A stretch of DNA of 64,000 nucleotides from Vibrio sp. CDRSL-10 TSBA (GTDB lineage: Bacteria; Pseudomonadota; Gammaproteobacteria; Enterobacterales; Vibrionaceae): assembly GCA_039696685.1 (NCBI GenBank), contig CP155566.1, forward strand, positions 992,001 through 1,056,000, written 5' to 3'. Every line of letters starts with the position of its first letter. Position 1 is the stretch's first letter. The notes under the pieces are model-generated. The model made no database searches. It saw nothing but the letters and a program-made list of their open reading frames with translations, and was not told the origin of the DNA. The position numbers were made by a program, and so were the translations under genes. Shown here in pieces: positions 27,919-37,504 of the stretch.

Positions 27919-28200
27919 TCACCGCTTCCCTGGAAGCGGTTTAGCGGAAGATTGGGGCTTCAGTGACCAAGACATTAACTTGTTGATTATGTTTGACGAG
28001 TTATATGAATCGTCACGCCCAAGAAAAGAAGAAATAGTAAATTCACGACATTATGCATTTGTACGCATAACGACTTGAGTTCCTAATCGCAGTGTATCCC
28101 CAGTTTTGTTGTTATTGAAAGTGTGCCGGTCTGTTGAAATCTGGTCTGTGGTAATAGTTTCGTGTTGATCACAATATGGACAACGCCAAGAAAATGCCAT
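27919..28200 (-). pseudogene. DUF4145 gene, N-terminal fragment with in-frame stop
   Basis: From an ATG at 28200 the frame gives MAFSWRCPYCDQHETITTDQ, then, past an in-frame TAA, CREFTISSFLGRDDS and WSLKPQSSAKPLPG. These are the zinc-ribbon and following motifs of DUF4145 proteins, normally over 200 residues. The reading frame ends at 27919, so the C-terminal half is missing. DUF4145 domains are frequent in defence islands and attached to restriction enzymes. This copy is dead: nonsense plus truncation. Confidence 0.65.
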
Positions 28201-28230
28201 AATTAACTCAGAAATCAATTTAAGTAAGTT

Positions 28231-28387
28231 TTACTCTCTCTTCAAAGGCACCGCCACGCGGCCAATAATCTTGATATCTTCTTCCGCCACTTCAACAGTG
28301 GTGTTACCAAAACCACAGTCAGCTTTTTACCTGGTAAGCGTTGGATGTGGTTGATCGACAGCGTGCCGTCGATATCAATCAGGTACC
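28231..28387 (-). pseudogene. Phage repressor (S24 peptidase type) 3' fragment, copy 1
   Basis: Minus-strand pieces YLIDIDGTLSINHIQRLPGK, then after a frameshift NTTVEVAEEDIKIIGRVAVP, match the C-terminal end of CI/LexA-like repressors with an S24 peptidase domain. The rest of the gene is missing. A related copy lies at 29162-29293. Confidence 0.65.
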
Positions 28388-28401
28388 GTGCCTAGCATCT
28401 A

Positions 28402-29139
28402 CTAAACCAACGCCTCACCAGTCTCTACATTGCAGATACCAGTGATTCGGTCTGCTCTGAACGTGCGAATAGAATTCCTCATCAAACAGAAAGCTTTGAC
28501 GTATGTATCGCCACTGGCGTTCTGCTCAATTTTTCTTAAAACAATCTCGCGATCAGATACTTTCCCTGCAGCGTCCTTGTAGTTCATAAAGTATTGGGCG
28601 CCTGGTTCTAGCTCATTAAGAAACGATAATCCGGATGATTTCTCTATATTGATTCGCTTTCCGGATGTTGGAGCTGGTTTCTTCTTCGGCTTTTCGTTGG
28701 CTTGTTCGCGTTCCTCGACCCCATCACAGAAATCGGTTAGAAGGACGAATAGATGAAGAGCTTCATCGTTGTCGAGTACTTTGTCTTCTAGGTAAAGTTC
28801 AACAGTTGCCGCCAGCTCTTTAGTTTTTGGGTCTTCTTTCGATTCAGGGTAGCGCTTAAACCATGCACGAAGCTTTTTAGATTCTTCTAGATCAACAATG
28901 TCATCTTCTAGAATTTTATTGGCTAGGTTATAGAGCGCTTTTTCTCTACGTGGTGTGAGTGTTTCAACTTCGGCAGCTTCAGGCGCGATTGATTTTTGCG
29001 GTGTAACTTTTGTGGTAGGTGCTGGTGCAGCCTTTTTACTGGGTGTTACCTCGACCTTATCGGGGTCATGCATTGTTTTCTTTGATTTGCGAACCCAATA
29101 GATAGCAAAAACTATTAAACCTAAAACCAACAATTCCAT
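28402..29139 (-). CDS. TM-anchored TerB-like/WYL domain protein
   Basis: 245 residues from ATG at 29139, chosen because AAGGAG lies seven bases upstream. An N-terminal membrane helix (MELLVLGLIVFAIYWVR) and a Pro/Ala/Lys linker precede a helical TerB-like repeat (LANKILEDDIVDLEESKKLR ... LEDKVLDNDEALHLFVLL) and a C-terminal WYL-type domain (YFMNYKDAAGKVSDREIVL ... RTFRADRITG). WYL domains sense nucleic acids or nucleotides in several defence regulators; function here is unknown. It is bracketed by two repressor-gene ends, as a separate cargo module. Confidence 0.7.
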   Translation of the reverse strand: MELLVLGLIVFAIYWVRKSKKTMHDPDKVEVTPSKKAAPAPTTKVTPQKSIAPEAAEVETLTPRREKALYNLANKILEDDIVDLEESKKLRAWFKRYPESKEDPKTKELAATVELYLEDKVLDNDEALHLFVLLTDFCDGVEEREQANEKPKKKPAPTSGKRINIEKSSGLSFLNELEPGAQYFMNYKDAAGKVSDREIVLRKIEQNASGDTYVKAFCLMRNSIRTFRADRITGICNVETGEALV

Positions 29140-29161
29140 TGTCACTCTCCTTGCCAACTAC

Positions 29162-29293
29162 TTAATATTTTTCTATCGTCGGTGTCACCGCTATGCGGCC
29201 AACCACTTTGATGTCTTTTTCTGTTACTTCTACTGTGCCGTCAGCAAATATCACATCCAACTTTTTGCTTGGTAAGCGTTGAATGTGATTGCC
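29162..29293 (-). pseudogene. Phage repressor (S24 peptidase type) 3' fragment, copy 2
   Basis: NHIQRLPSKKLDVIFADGTV, then EVTEKDIKVVGRIAV in one open frame, ending at 29162. It is clearly homologous to copy 1 and retains only the final strands of the repressor protease domain. Confidence 0.7.
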
Positions 29294-29480
29294 TCACAGT
29301 GGCTATGTTCATGTATGTTTTGAAAATTCTTATCGGATCGATTGCATAAGCATATCACTATGTCTTGTTTATCAATAGTTATTGCATGCCCTATAAGGGC
29401 TAAATGTGAATGACTCGCGATATTGGGCTTAAGGTTTTGGTTATGAATTGATCGATCAACTCAGAGTATTGTCATCCTTC

Positions 29481-30272
29481 TCAAGTCCCGCCATTATTTT
29501 TCTCGATCAGCGCTTTCAGTTCGGCAATATCACTTTTCAAATCTTGGATCTCATCGCGCAGGTTATTAATGATGTGTTTACCTTGGTCTTCCTGATCTTC
29601 TTCCAGAAACCAGGATGCGACAAAGCCGGTAAAGGCACCGAACAGGCCGACGCCGCCGGTCATCAGCACAGCTGCGACAATTCGCCCTTCGAAAGTCACT
29701 GGATAATAATCGCCGTAACCGACCGTGGTGATGGTGACGAACGCCCACCAGATGGCTTCGTTGGCGTTGTGAATGTTGGAGCCGGGCATGCCTTTTTCGA
29801 GCTGCAACATCGCGACGGCACCGAAGATCACCAGCAGAATCGACACCAGAGAAACCAGCGTGAAGGTGCCGTGCATTTTATTGCGAAATAAGAAGCCGAT
29901 AATGAATTTGGTTGAACGTACGGCTCTGAGAATACGCAGGACCTGCACTACGCGCACGATTCGGCCATAGCGAAAAGTATCCAGCATCGGGATACTGGAG
30001 AGCAGATCGATCCAGCCCCATTTCATAAAGCGCATTTTACTGTCTGCTGCCTTAAAGCGAATACAGAAGTCAGCCAGAAAAAACAGGCAGACGATATTGT
30101 CGGTAAAATGCAGTATCTCAAGAGTGTCGGATGGCAGGGTAAACGCGCTTTCGACTAATAATTCCAGCAGAACATATATCGACAGGAACAGAGTGAAGAT
30201 CTGAAAGGGCCCCAACTCAGAGACGAGCGGCGGATATTCGGGATTTGCTGAGCTCAAAAGAAATGATTCCAA
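29481..30272 (-). CDS. Voltage-gated type potassium channel
   Basis: 263 residues. Six membrane segments; S4 carries regularly spaced arginines (RYGRIVRVVQVLRILRAVRS), and the pore filter reads TITTVGYGDYYP, the K+ selectivity signature. A C-terminal coiled coil (about 225-258, IINNLRDEIQDLKSDIAELKALIEK) would tetramerise it, as in KvAP/KvLm-like bacterial channels. It sits just right of the island. It is transcribed alone on the minus strand. Confidence 0.9.
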   Translation of the reverse strand: MESFLLSSANPEYPPLVSELGPFQIFTLFLSIYVLLELLVESAFTLPSDTLEILHFTDNIVCLFFLADFCIRFKAADSKMRFMKWGWIDLLSSIPMLDTFRYGRIVRVVQVLRILRAVRSTKFIIGFLFRNKMHGTFTLVSLVSILLVIFGAVAMLQLEKGMPGSNIHNANEAIWWAFVTITTVGYGDYYPVTFEGRIVAAVLMTGGVGLFGAFTGFVASWFLEEDQEDQGKHIINNLRDEIQDLKSDIAELKALIEKNNGGT

Positions 30273-30484
30273 TTTGTCCGGACTTTACGCGAACACAAAT
30301 TTTATCATTAAATACAGAGTTGCATATCGGAAAAACAACCCGTTTTTTATCAGAGTTATTGTGTAGTGGCGGCAGCATTGCTTAGTGAGTGCCGGGGTGA
30401 CACTGTTGTAGCCGGATTTTGCTCAACGGGCAAAGCTAAGAGAGGAAAAGAAAATGGCGTACCCGAAGGTACGCCGCCCGGTCA

Positions 30485-30880
30485 TTAACCTTCGCTCATC
30501 TGTTGTAAGCGCGATTGCAGTGAGGTGTCGTTCTGCACGGCACGCGCGATCAGGTTGTAATCTTCCACGGACAAACCGGTGTCCTGCACGGCGTCAACCA
30601 TCTCCTGGTTGGCCTGCTGCTGAATCTCTTGTGCTTCTTTTGGATCTTCACTGTTTTTCAGCTTGGTCATCGCGTCAACACGGATCTCATTCACGGATGC
30701 CTGAGCCTCGGCAAACTGCTCCAGTTGCTCGTCGTTAACTTCAATTGGTTGAGCTTGCTGCGGTGCAGCAGCTTGCTGTTGTTGCTGCTGTGCCTGTCCC
30801 TCTTGGGCAGCAAATGCTGAGGTGGCAGTGACAGAGGCTAGCATTGCAGTCATCAGGGCGGTCATGGTTAGTTTGCGCAT
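30485..30880 (-). CDS. Secreted DUF4168 domain protein
   Basis: 131 residues. A signal peptide ends at AFA, followed by a Gln/Ala-rich stretch (about 25-45) and the helical DUF4168 domain (FAEAQASVNEIRVDAMTKLK ... GLSVEDYNLIARAVQ). Periplasmic location is expected; function unknown. It is divergent from the histidine-kinase gene, with a 240-bp AT-rich region between the two. Confidence 0.8.
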   Translation of the reverse strand: MRKLTMTALMTAMLASVTATSAFAAQEGQAQQQQQQAAAPQQAQPIEVNDEQLEQFAEAQASVNEIRVDAMTKLKNSEDPKEAQEIQQQANQEMVDAVQDTGLSVEDYNLIARAVQNDTSLQSRLQQMSEG

Positions 30881-31121
30881 AATAGAACTTCCTTCCGTTT
30901 TATGTGATTCGCTCTAACTATTGCGAGAACCTTGCCAACTTTTTAAATCTATATATATCTAATTGTTTATATTGAATTAATTGTAGTTTTGACATGGATT
31001 TGACCTGCGTATTGTGAGCCGTAATGTTTACTTGTGATACGGTTGAATCTGTTGGTTGTGACAAAAATATACACTCGCGTGAGGCGGGGTGAGCTGAATA
31101 AACACGGATACGGAGGCACTT

Positions 31122-32576
31122 GTGAAGAAAAAATATCGCATGACCTTAACCATGCGCATATTGCTGTTGGTGTTTGTGCCGTTATGGGCGCTATCCGGAG
31201 CCTCGATAGGGATTGGCACCCATTACATGGCTGAGCAGCAGACGCGTAAGCTCAAAGACGATATTAAATTGATCGCGCGCGCGATCCGGGTGCCCATCGG
31301 TGAAGCGATTAATCAGGGGGATTTAGCCACGGTTCGGCGTACGCTGGATGCGGTGTTCTCTCTCGGTCAGGTGTATGGCGCCTCGGTTTATAACGAAGAT
31401 GGTCAGCGTATCGCAGCTGCCGGTATTGCCGGCCAGGAAGACAGTACTGATAACCCGTTGGCCGAGCAGCTGGTGCGCGTCGGTCAGGATGGCGATGCCT
31501 ATCAGCATCAGGCCGGGCGCCGGGTGTTTTCCCATTTTGTGCCGGTGACTGATGAAACCGGCAAGATATCCAGCATGGTGGAAGTGACCCGCCGCGCTAG
31601 TGATTTCTCTGCCACCATGGACCGCATTATTTTCTGGGCCTGGGGCTGCTGGGGCGTGGTGGGTTTGCTGACGCTGGGTATTGTGCTGCTCGGCTATCGG
31701 CAGGCGGTCGGCCGTCAGGTGGCGAATTTAACCAACGTGATGGCGGATGTGGGCCGCGGTCAGCTGGGAGTGCGGGCGCCGCAATCGAGTGCCACTGAGC
31801 TGGGCATGATTGCTGAGGCGTTTAACCAGATGCTGGATGATATGGAGCAGGCCCAGAAGGCGATTGCCGCGCACTGCCAACAGGAAGCGACTTTAAACCA
31901 GCAGTTGGAACGTCAGGAGCGGATGGCCGCTCTGGGGCGTTTAGTCAGTGGTATTGCGCATGAACTTGGCGCACCGCTCAATGTGATTGATGGCCGGGCA
32001 CGTCGGCTAAGCCGGCATAATCAGGATGAGTCCGCCGAGCATGAACTCAACGCCATTCGTGGTCAGGTGCAGCGCCTGACCCGAATTGTCCATCAACTGC
32101 TGGATTTTTCACGCAGCGGCGCACAGCGTGAAGCGATTGAGCTGCGCGAATCGGTGCAGGCTGCGGTGGATTCAATCAAACATGAACTGGCCTCAGAGCC
32201 CCCGCAAATTACATTGGATATCCCGGTTGAGGCCAGTGTTACGGTTGATCCGGCCCGCTTTGAACTGCTGCTGGTGAATTTATTGCGTAATGCCTGTCAG
32301 GCCGCCGTTTCTCAGGTCGGCGTGAGTTATCAGAGCGATACGGATGGCTGGTGTCTGTCGGTGTGGGATGATGGCGCCGGTATTGACGCTGAACTCGACC
32401 CCCAGCAGCTGTTGGAGCCGTTTTTTACCACCAAACCCAAAGGGCAGGGCACAGGGTTAGGCCTGGCGATTGTGCATAACATCGTGAGCGATCATCACGG
32501 TGAGTTGCGGTTAAGCCATGCTCAGGCTGGCGGCCTGCAAGTGTCACTGAGTTTTCCTGAGGAAGTGAGAGCATGA
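31122..32576 (+). CDS. Membrane sensor histidine kinase
   Basis: 484 residues, GTG start backed by GGAGG five bases upstream. Two membrane helices (about 8-30 and 168-192) enclose a periplasmic sensor domain; HAMP follows, then the phospho-acceptor His in VSGIAHELGAPLNVI, N-box NLLRNACQAA, G1 DDGAGID, and GQGTGLGLAIV. The stop overlaps the ATG of the sigma-54 response regulator by four bases, so the pair is a two-component system with a cognate AAA+ activator. The stimulus is unknown. Confidence 0.9.
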   Translation: MKKKYRMTLTMRILLLVFVPLWALSGASIGIGTHYMAEQQTRKLKDDIKLIARAIRVPIGEAINQGDLATVRRTLDAVFSLGQVYGASVYNEDGQRIAAAGIAGQEDSTDNPLAEQLVRVGQDGDAYQHQAGRRVFSHFVPVTDETGKISSMVEVTRRASDFSATMDRIIFWAWGCWGVVGLLTLGIVLLGYRQAVGRQVANLTNVMADVGRGQLGVRAPQSSATELGMIAEAFNQMLDDMEQAQKAIAAHCQQEATLNQQLERQERMAALGRLVSGIAHELGAPLNVIDGRARRLSRHNQDESAEHELNAIRGQVQRLTRIVHQLLDFSRSGAQREAIELRESVQAAVDSIKHELASEPPQITLDIPVEASVTVDPARFELLLVNLLRNACQAAVSQVGVSYQSDTDGWCLSVWDDGAGIDAELDPQQLLEPFFTTKPKGQGTGLGLAIVHNIVSDHHGELRLSHAQAGGLQVSLSFPEEVRA

Positions 32577-33926
32577 ATATTTTATTAGTGGAAGATGATG
32601 CCGATCTGGCGGAATTGTTGTGTGAAGAGCTGGAAGCCGAGGGCTATCAGGTTGCGGTGGTCGATTGTGTAGAAGCCGCCGAGCCACTTCTGGCCACGAC
32701 CAATATTGATTTGGTGATTTCTGATCTGCGTCTGCCGGGTCGTAACGGTATCACCCTGCTGCCGGTGGTGAAGGCGATGAACCACGCGCCGGCGATGCTG
32801 CTGATCACTGCGTTTGGCTCGGTCGATCAGGCCGTGCAGGCGCTCAAAGCCGGGGCGGATGACTTTTTGACCAAACCGTTTGATATGGACCACTGCCTGT
32901 TAACGGTCCGCCGCTTACTTGAGCATCGTCAGTTAAAAGAAAGCGTCGGCGGACGTCGGTTTCACGGCATATTGGGTGAAAGCACCGTGATGCAAAGCCT
33001 GTTTAAAAATATCGAACAGGTTGCGCGGGCTGACAGTCCGGTGCTGGTGCTGGGTGAGAGTGGCACCGGTAAAGAGCTGGTGGCGAAAGCGATTCATCAG
33101 CAGAGTGAGCGCAAGCAAGGGCCGTTTCTGGCGGTGAACTGTGCCGGTATTCCCAATGAACTGTTAGAAAGCGAGTTTTTCGGGCATGCGGCCGGGGCTT
33201 ATACCGGAGCGGGTAAATCTCGGCAGGGCCTGTTGCGTGAAGCGCACGGCGGTACGCTGCTGTTGGATGAAATTGGTGAAATGCCGCTTGCGTTGCAAGC
33301 GAAACTGCTGCGGGTATTGCAGGAGGGCACGGTGCGTCCGGTGGGCAGTGATAAAGAAGTGGCGGTTGATGTACGCATTATCGCTGCCACTCACCGCGAT
33401 CCCGAAGCCATGGTGGCTGAGAATCAATTCCGTGAAGACCTGTTTTTCCGGCTGGAAACTTTCACCCTGCAGGTGCCTCCGCTTCGCCAGCGCGGCGATG
33501 ACATCGCACTGCTCACCCGTTACTTTATGACTCAGCAACAGCAAAAAGGTAAAACGCAGGCACATCAACTCAGTCAGGCGGCATGGCGACTCCTGCTTAA
33601 TTACGGTTTTCCCGGTAATGTGCGCGAACTGCAAAACGCGATAGAAACGTGCCGCGGTATTTTGTGATGGTGAAGAGATCATGCCGGAACATCTGCCGCA
33701 ACGTATGCGCCAGTCGCAGGATTCTGCGTTGAAAAATGTATTCGAGGGCTTATCGTCTGAGGCGATGCCTCCGCTGTTATCGCTGCAGCAAGACTATGTG
33801 CACTACGTGATGCAAAAGACCCAGGGTAACAAAGCGCAGGCGGCGCAGATCCTCGGCGTAACGCGCCGGACCTTGTACCGCTGGCTGGAAGAGGCGCAGG
33901 CTGAAGAGTCAATTCCCAAAGATTGA
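32573..33926 (+). CDS. Sigma-54-dependent response regulator (NtrC family), broken by one surplus base
   Basis: Receiver (acceptor Asp in VISDLRLPG), AAA+ activator (Walker A GESGTGKE, sigma-54 contact loop GAYTGA, a GAFTGA variant) and Fis-type HTH (NKAQAAQILGVTRRTLYRWL). The first frame ends at 33667; the HTH lies in the next frame. Removing one A from GAAAC at 33644-33648 gives NAIERAAVFCDGEEIMPEHL and a 450-residue protein of normal length. It is coupled to the upstream kinase. Target promoters were not found nearby. Confidence 0.88.
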
Positions 33927-33982
33927 AGGCAGTTGAATCACAGACTGATTGCACGACATCATTACTGTGAATACACGCTGAC

Positions 33983-34009
33983 AAAAAAAGGGAGCAGACA
34001 TCTGCTCCC
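33983..34009. terminator. Bidirectional terminator
   Basis: GGGAGCAGA / TCTGCTCCC hairpin between the convergent response-regulator and cytochrome genes, with a seven-T run for the minus strand. Confidence 0.8.
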
Positions 34010-34045
34010 TATTCACTTACTGGCTTTCACTTAACGACCGGGCGC

Positions 34046-35383
34046 TTACTCGGCAGTGGCGCGCAGTTTGGCGACATCTTGTGGCCCAACCTGAGCGTTG
34101 CCCTGACCATAAGTATCGGTCAGGAAGTTAACCAGCGTCGCGATTTGGTCATCAGACAGATGCTGGCCGAAGGCGGGCATAAACACTTCACCGTCATTGG
34201 TGTGGCGTTTCACGCCGTGTAGCACGACTTGGATCAGGTTGCCGCTTTTCTCGCTGCCGACCACGCTGTTGTGATACACCGACGGGTAGTAACCATCCGG
34301 AGAGCCACTGCCGTCCGCATCGTGACAGGTGCTGCAGTTAGCCATGTAGAGGTATTCGCCCGGCATCTCTTCACGCGCAGTTTCGATTGGCAGGCCGCGC
34401 AGTTGCAGATCCTGAGCCGACGCTTCGCCCTGTGCATAGCGTGATGTGCTGCCCTCAGATACGCCCGGTACTGAGCGCAGGTAAACCGCGATAGCGTTCA
34501 GGTCATCATCCGTCAGGAAACGGAAGCTGTTTTCCACCGCTTCAGCCATCGGGCCTGCGGCCTGAGCCTTGCCAGCCACCGAACCGGTTTTCAGGTACTG
34601 AACAATCTCTTCAGTGCTCCAGTCACCCAGACCATTGGCGTTATCATTGCTGATGTTGAATGCATGCCAGCCGGCCAGATCAGAGCCTGACAGGAAGCCG
34701 GTTTCGGTTTCATCATTGGCTGTGGTCTGCATTGCGACGCCGCGCGGGGTGTGACAGGTACCGCAGTGGGTTGAACCTTGCACCAGGTACGCCCCACGGT
34801 TCCACTCTGCGCCTTTGTCCGGCTGAGTCTGGTAAGCGCCTTGCTCGTGGAACATCCAGTTCCAGATTGCCAGCGGCCAGCGCATTGACAGCAGCGCAGG
34901 AATATCATTCGATCGGTTGGCCTGTTTGACCGGTTGTACCGAGTTCATGAAGTAATCATACATGGCGGCAATATCGCTGTCGGACAGTTTGGTGTACTCG
35001 GTATACGGCATGGCCGGATACAGATGACCGCCATCTTTACGCACCCCTTCACGCAGTAGGCGTTTGAAGTCGTCGAGCGAATAGTTACCAATACCGGTCT
35101 CTTTATCCGGCGTGATGTTGGTCGAATACAGTGTACCGATTGGCAGTGGCATGCCCAGACCGCCGGCGAAAGGTTTGTCTTTCTCGGTGGTGTGACAGGC
35201 GGTACAGTCAGACATTTTTGCCACGTACTCGCCACGGCTCATGCCTGATGGCGTTTGCGTGGTGTGTACTTGCTGCTCCTGTGCCGGGTTGTGGCCGCTC
35301 GGCCCCCAGATACCAGTGACAATCAGGCCAAAGACGATAACAGCCAGTGCAATCACTGACAGGATTAACCGTTTCAGTGTCAT
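34046..35383 (-). CDS. Triheme membrane cytochrome c subunit of a FAD dehydrogenase
   Basis: 445 residues. An N-terminal membrane anchor (about 5-27) is followed by three c-type heme motifs: CTACH, CGTCH and CSTCH, one per domain. This is the cytochrome subunit of membrane-bound gluconate, alcohol or sorbitol dehydrogenases, passing electrons from the flavoprotein to ubiquinone. It starts four bases after the GMC subunit ends, so all three genes form one operon. Confidence 0.88.
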   Translation of the reverse strand: MTLKRLILSVIALAVIVFGLIVTGIWGPSGHNPAQEQQVHTTQTPSGMSRGEYVAKMSDCTACHTTEKDKPFAGGLGMPLPIGTLYSTNITPDKETGIGNYSLDDFKRLLREGVRKDGGHLYPAMPYTEYTKLSDSDIAAMYDYFMNSVQPVKQANRSNDIPALLSMRWPLAIWNWMFHEQGAYQTQPDKGAEWNRGAYLVQGSTHCGTCHTPRGVAMQTTANDETETGFLSGSDLAGWHAFNISNDNANGLGDWSTEEIVQYLKTGSVAGKAQAAGPMAEAVENSFRFLTDDDLNAIAVYLRSVPGVSEGSTSRYAQGEASAQDLQLRGLPIETAREEMPGEYLYMANCSTCHDADGSGSPDGYYPSVYHNSVVGSEKSGNLIQVVLHGVKRHTNDGEVFMPAFGQHLSDDQIATLVNFLTDTYGQGNAQVGPQDVAKLRATAE

Positions 35384-35386
35384 GAC

Positions 35387-36968
35387 TTACACCTCCTTGT
35401 TCAGCGTAGCTGCAATACGCAGCGACAATGCGGCGATGGTCAGCGTACAGTTCACCGTACCCACCGTTGGCATGGTGCCTGAGCTGGCGATAAATAGGTT
35501 ATCGTGGTCGTGAGTACGACAATCTTTATCCACCACGCTGTCTTTCGGGTTGTCACCCATGATGACAGTGCCACAGATGTGCTGGTTGTTAGAGAAGTCA
35601 TCGCTGTACTGGATTTCAGTCCCTCCCATCAGCTGAGCAATCTTGGTGTAAGCTTCACGGGTGTGAACCGCACTGCGTTTTACGTAGTCATCAATCGCGT
35701 AGTAGAACTCAGGTTTGGCAATACCCATCGCATCTTTTGAGCGGCTGGCAACAATGCGGTTTTCCGGATGCGGCAGCAGTTCATGGAAACTGTCGAACTG
35801 AACGTAGCGCGCCGCTTTATCACGGATCTCATTATCCAGCACATTACCCAGGATCAGGCGATCCTGAGCCAGGAGCTCTTGGGTCATTTGGTCGGTACGA
35901 GACATGTTCGACAGGTGAATTTTCTTACCCGCGTATTCAGAACGGAAGTCACCGTCACGCCAGCCGATAATGGACGTCATCTCCTGCGCGCCGCGGCCTG
36001 GCCACAATTTCTCGTCAGCAAAGAAACGGATACCGGTACCCGGGTGGTCCATCAGGTTACGGCCCACCATGTCTGAGCTGTTACCCACATCGGACATCAG
36101 CATCAGTTTTGGTGTTTCGATTCCGTTGGCGGCCAGAACAAAGTATTTCCCTTCAACTTTGACTGATTCACCGTCGGGCGTCTTGTAATGGACGGCAACA
36201 ATACGGTTGTCGGCGCCTTTTTCAATTTTGTACACCACGGCTTTATCGATCAGTCTGGCACCGGCGGCTTCGGCTTTTTCGACGTGGGTAATACCGTTGT
36301 ACATCGCACCAATCGGGCAGATAGGCATACAGTTGTTGTTACCGCAGCAGGTCGGGCGGTTGTCATACGGGCGACTGTTACGCGCAACCGGCTCAGTGAC
36401 GACATAAAAGCCGTTTTCATTGAGGCGATCTTTAATCACTTTCTCGTTGTAGGAGATCGGCAGCGGAGCCATCGGATATGGCTTGGAAACGCGGAGAGCC
36501 CAGCTCTTCATCGCCTGGTCCCCACACACCGAGTTCTTCCTCAGCGCGCTGATACCAAAGCTCAAGATCTTTGTATTCCAGCGGCCAGTCGCGACCGACA
36601 CCGTAAATCGATTTCAGTTTGAAGTCGGACGGAATAAAACGCCAGGCCGAACCGGCCCAGTGCCAGGTCGTACCACCGACCGCACGGATATACTGCGCGT
36701 CATAGGCCTGTTCGCCCTTTTGCACCAGATAGCCGTTATCCGGATTAAATTCCGGGTGAGGGGCATAGGGAGTCGACGGATACGGCGCCATGAAGTCCAT
36801 CTTGTCCGGCTGATTACGGAAACGTTCGACAATTTCGCCGCGCGAGTAACGCGGACCGGCTTCGAGAATGATGACGGATTTACCGGCCAGCGCCAGCTGG
36901 TGCGCAACCAGTCCGCCCGCAACGCCGGAACCTACAACGACGACATCGGCTTGTTGGGTGGTGGTCAT
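35387..36968 (-). CDS. GMC-family FAD dehydrogenase large subunit, broken by one surplus base
   Basis: FAD-binding VVVGSGVAGGLVAHQLALAG at the N-terminus, the CCGNNNCMPICPIGAMYN cluster region, and C-terminal SGTMPTVGTVNCTLTIAAL typical of gluconate 2-dehydrogenase/sorbitol dehydrogenase catalytic subunits. The N-terminal frame ends at 36432; the rest is in the next frame. Removing one base at GAAAC 36486-36490 (plus) gives ELGSPRSKPYPMAPLPISY and 526 residues, as in relatives. It oxidises a sugar, sugar alcohol or gluconate in the periplasm; substrate cannot be read from the sequence. Its start overlaps the small subunit's stop. Confidence 0.85.
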
Positions 36969-37504
36969 TATGCTTTCCTCTCGATTGGTTTAGCGGCCCA
37001 GAATCCGGGCTTGTTAGGGCAGTAAGAACGGATCTCCAATACATCATCAACAGCGGTAAACTGCAGCGCGTGGCGGTAAGTGATGACCTGAGCATCAAGT
37101 CCGCTACCAACAATACCGGTGTACCAGGCTGAGATGATGGATTTGGCAGTTTGCTGTGCGGCCGGAGTCAGAGTGGTGGTCAAAAGTTGAGTCTCGATTT
37201 GCGCCATCTCTTTCACCAGAGATTTGAGTCTGGATTCAAACTCCGGGGTACGGTCTTGCAGTGCCTGGAAAAAACGTTCCGAGAGGATAGGGGAAAGCCC
37301 CTGGCGTTCGGTCAGCCGTTCTGAAACGAGAGTGAAAAGAGTGATTGGGTCGGTCGGAGCCGATTCCTGAGCCAGTACGCTCAGAGGCAGCGGAGCAACA
37401 AGCGAAAGTAAGCCGATTGACGCCACCCCTTTGAGTAGTTTCCTGCGTGACATCTGTTGAGCCGATGTCTCCAGGTGGGGAGATTTTTTATTCATAGCTT
37501 CCAT
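36968..37504 (-). CDS. Dehydrogenase small subunit with Tat signal
   Basis: 178 residues. The N-terminus carries a twin-arginine motif SRRKLLKG followed by a hydrophobic core (SIGLLSLVAPLPLSVLA), which exports the folded flavoprotein complex. The mature part matches the sorbitol/gluconate dehydrogenase subunit-3 family (SAWYTGIVG ... ALQFTAVDDVL). First gene of the three-gene operon; it overlaps the GMC start by one base. Confidence 0.82.
   Translation of the reverse strand: MEAMNKKSPHLETSAQQMSRRKLLKGVASIGLLSLVAPLPLSVLAQESAPTDPITLFTLVSERLTERQGLSPILSERFFQALQDRTPEFESRLKSLVKEMAQIETQLLTTTLTPAAQQTAKSIISAWYTGIVGSGLDAQVITYRHALQFTAVDDVLEIRSYCPNKPGFWAAKPIERKA

Noticed and set aside
27922..27939. Palindrome ACCGCTTCC/GGAAGCGGT as an operator of the four-gene operon
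   Set aside because: It lies within the end of the decayed DUF4145 reading frame and is not adjacent to an obvious promoter; possible but unsupported.
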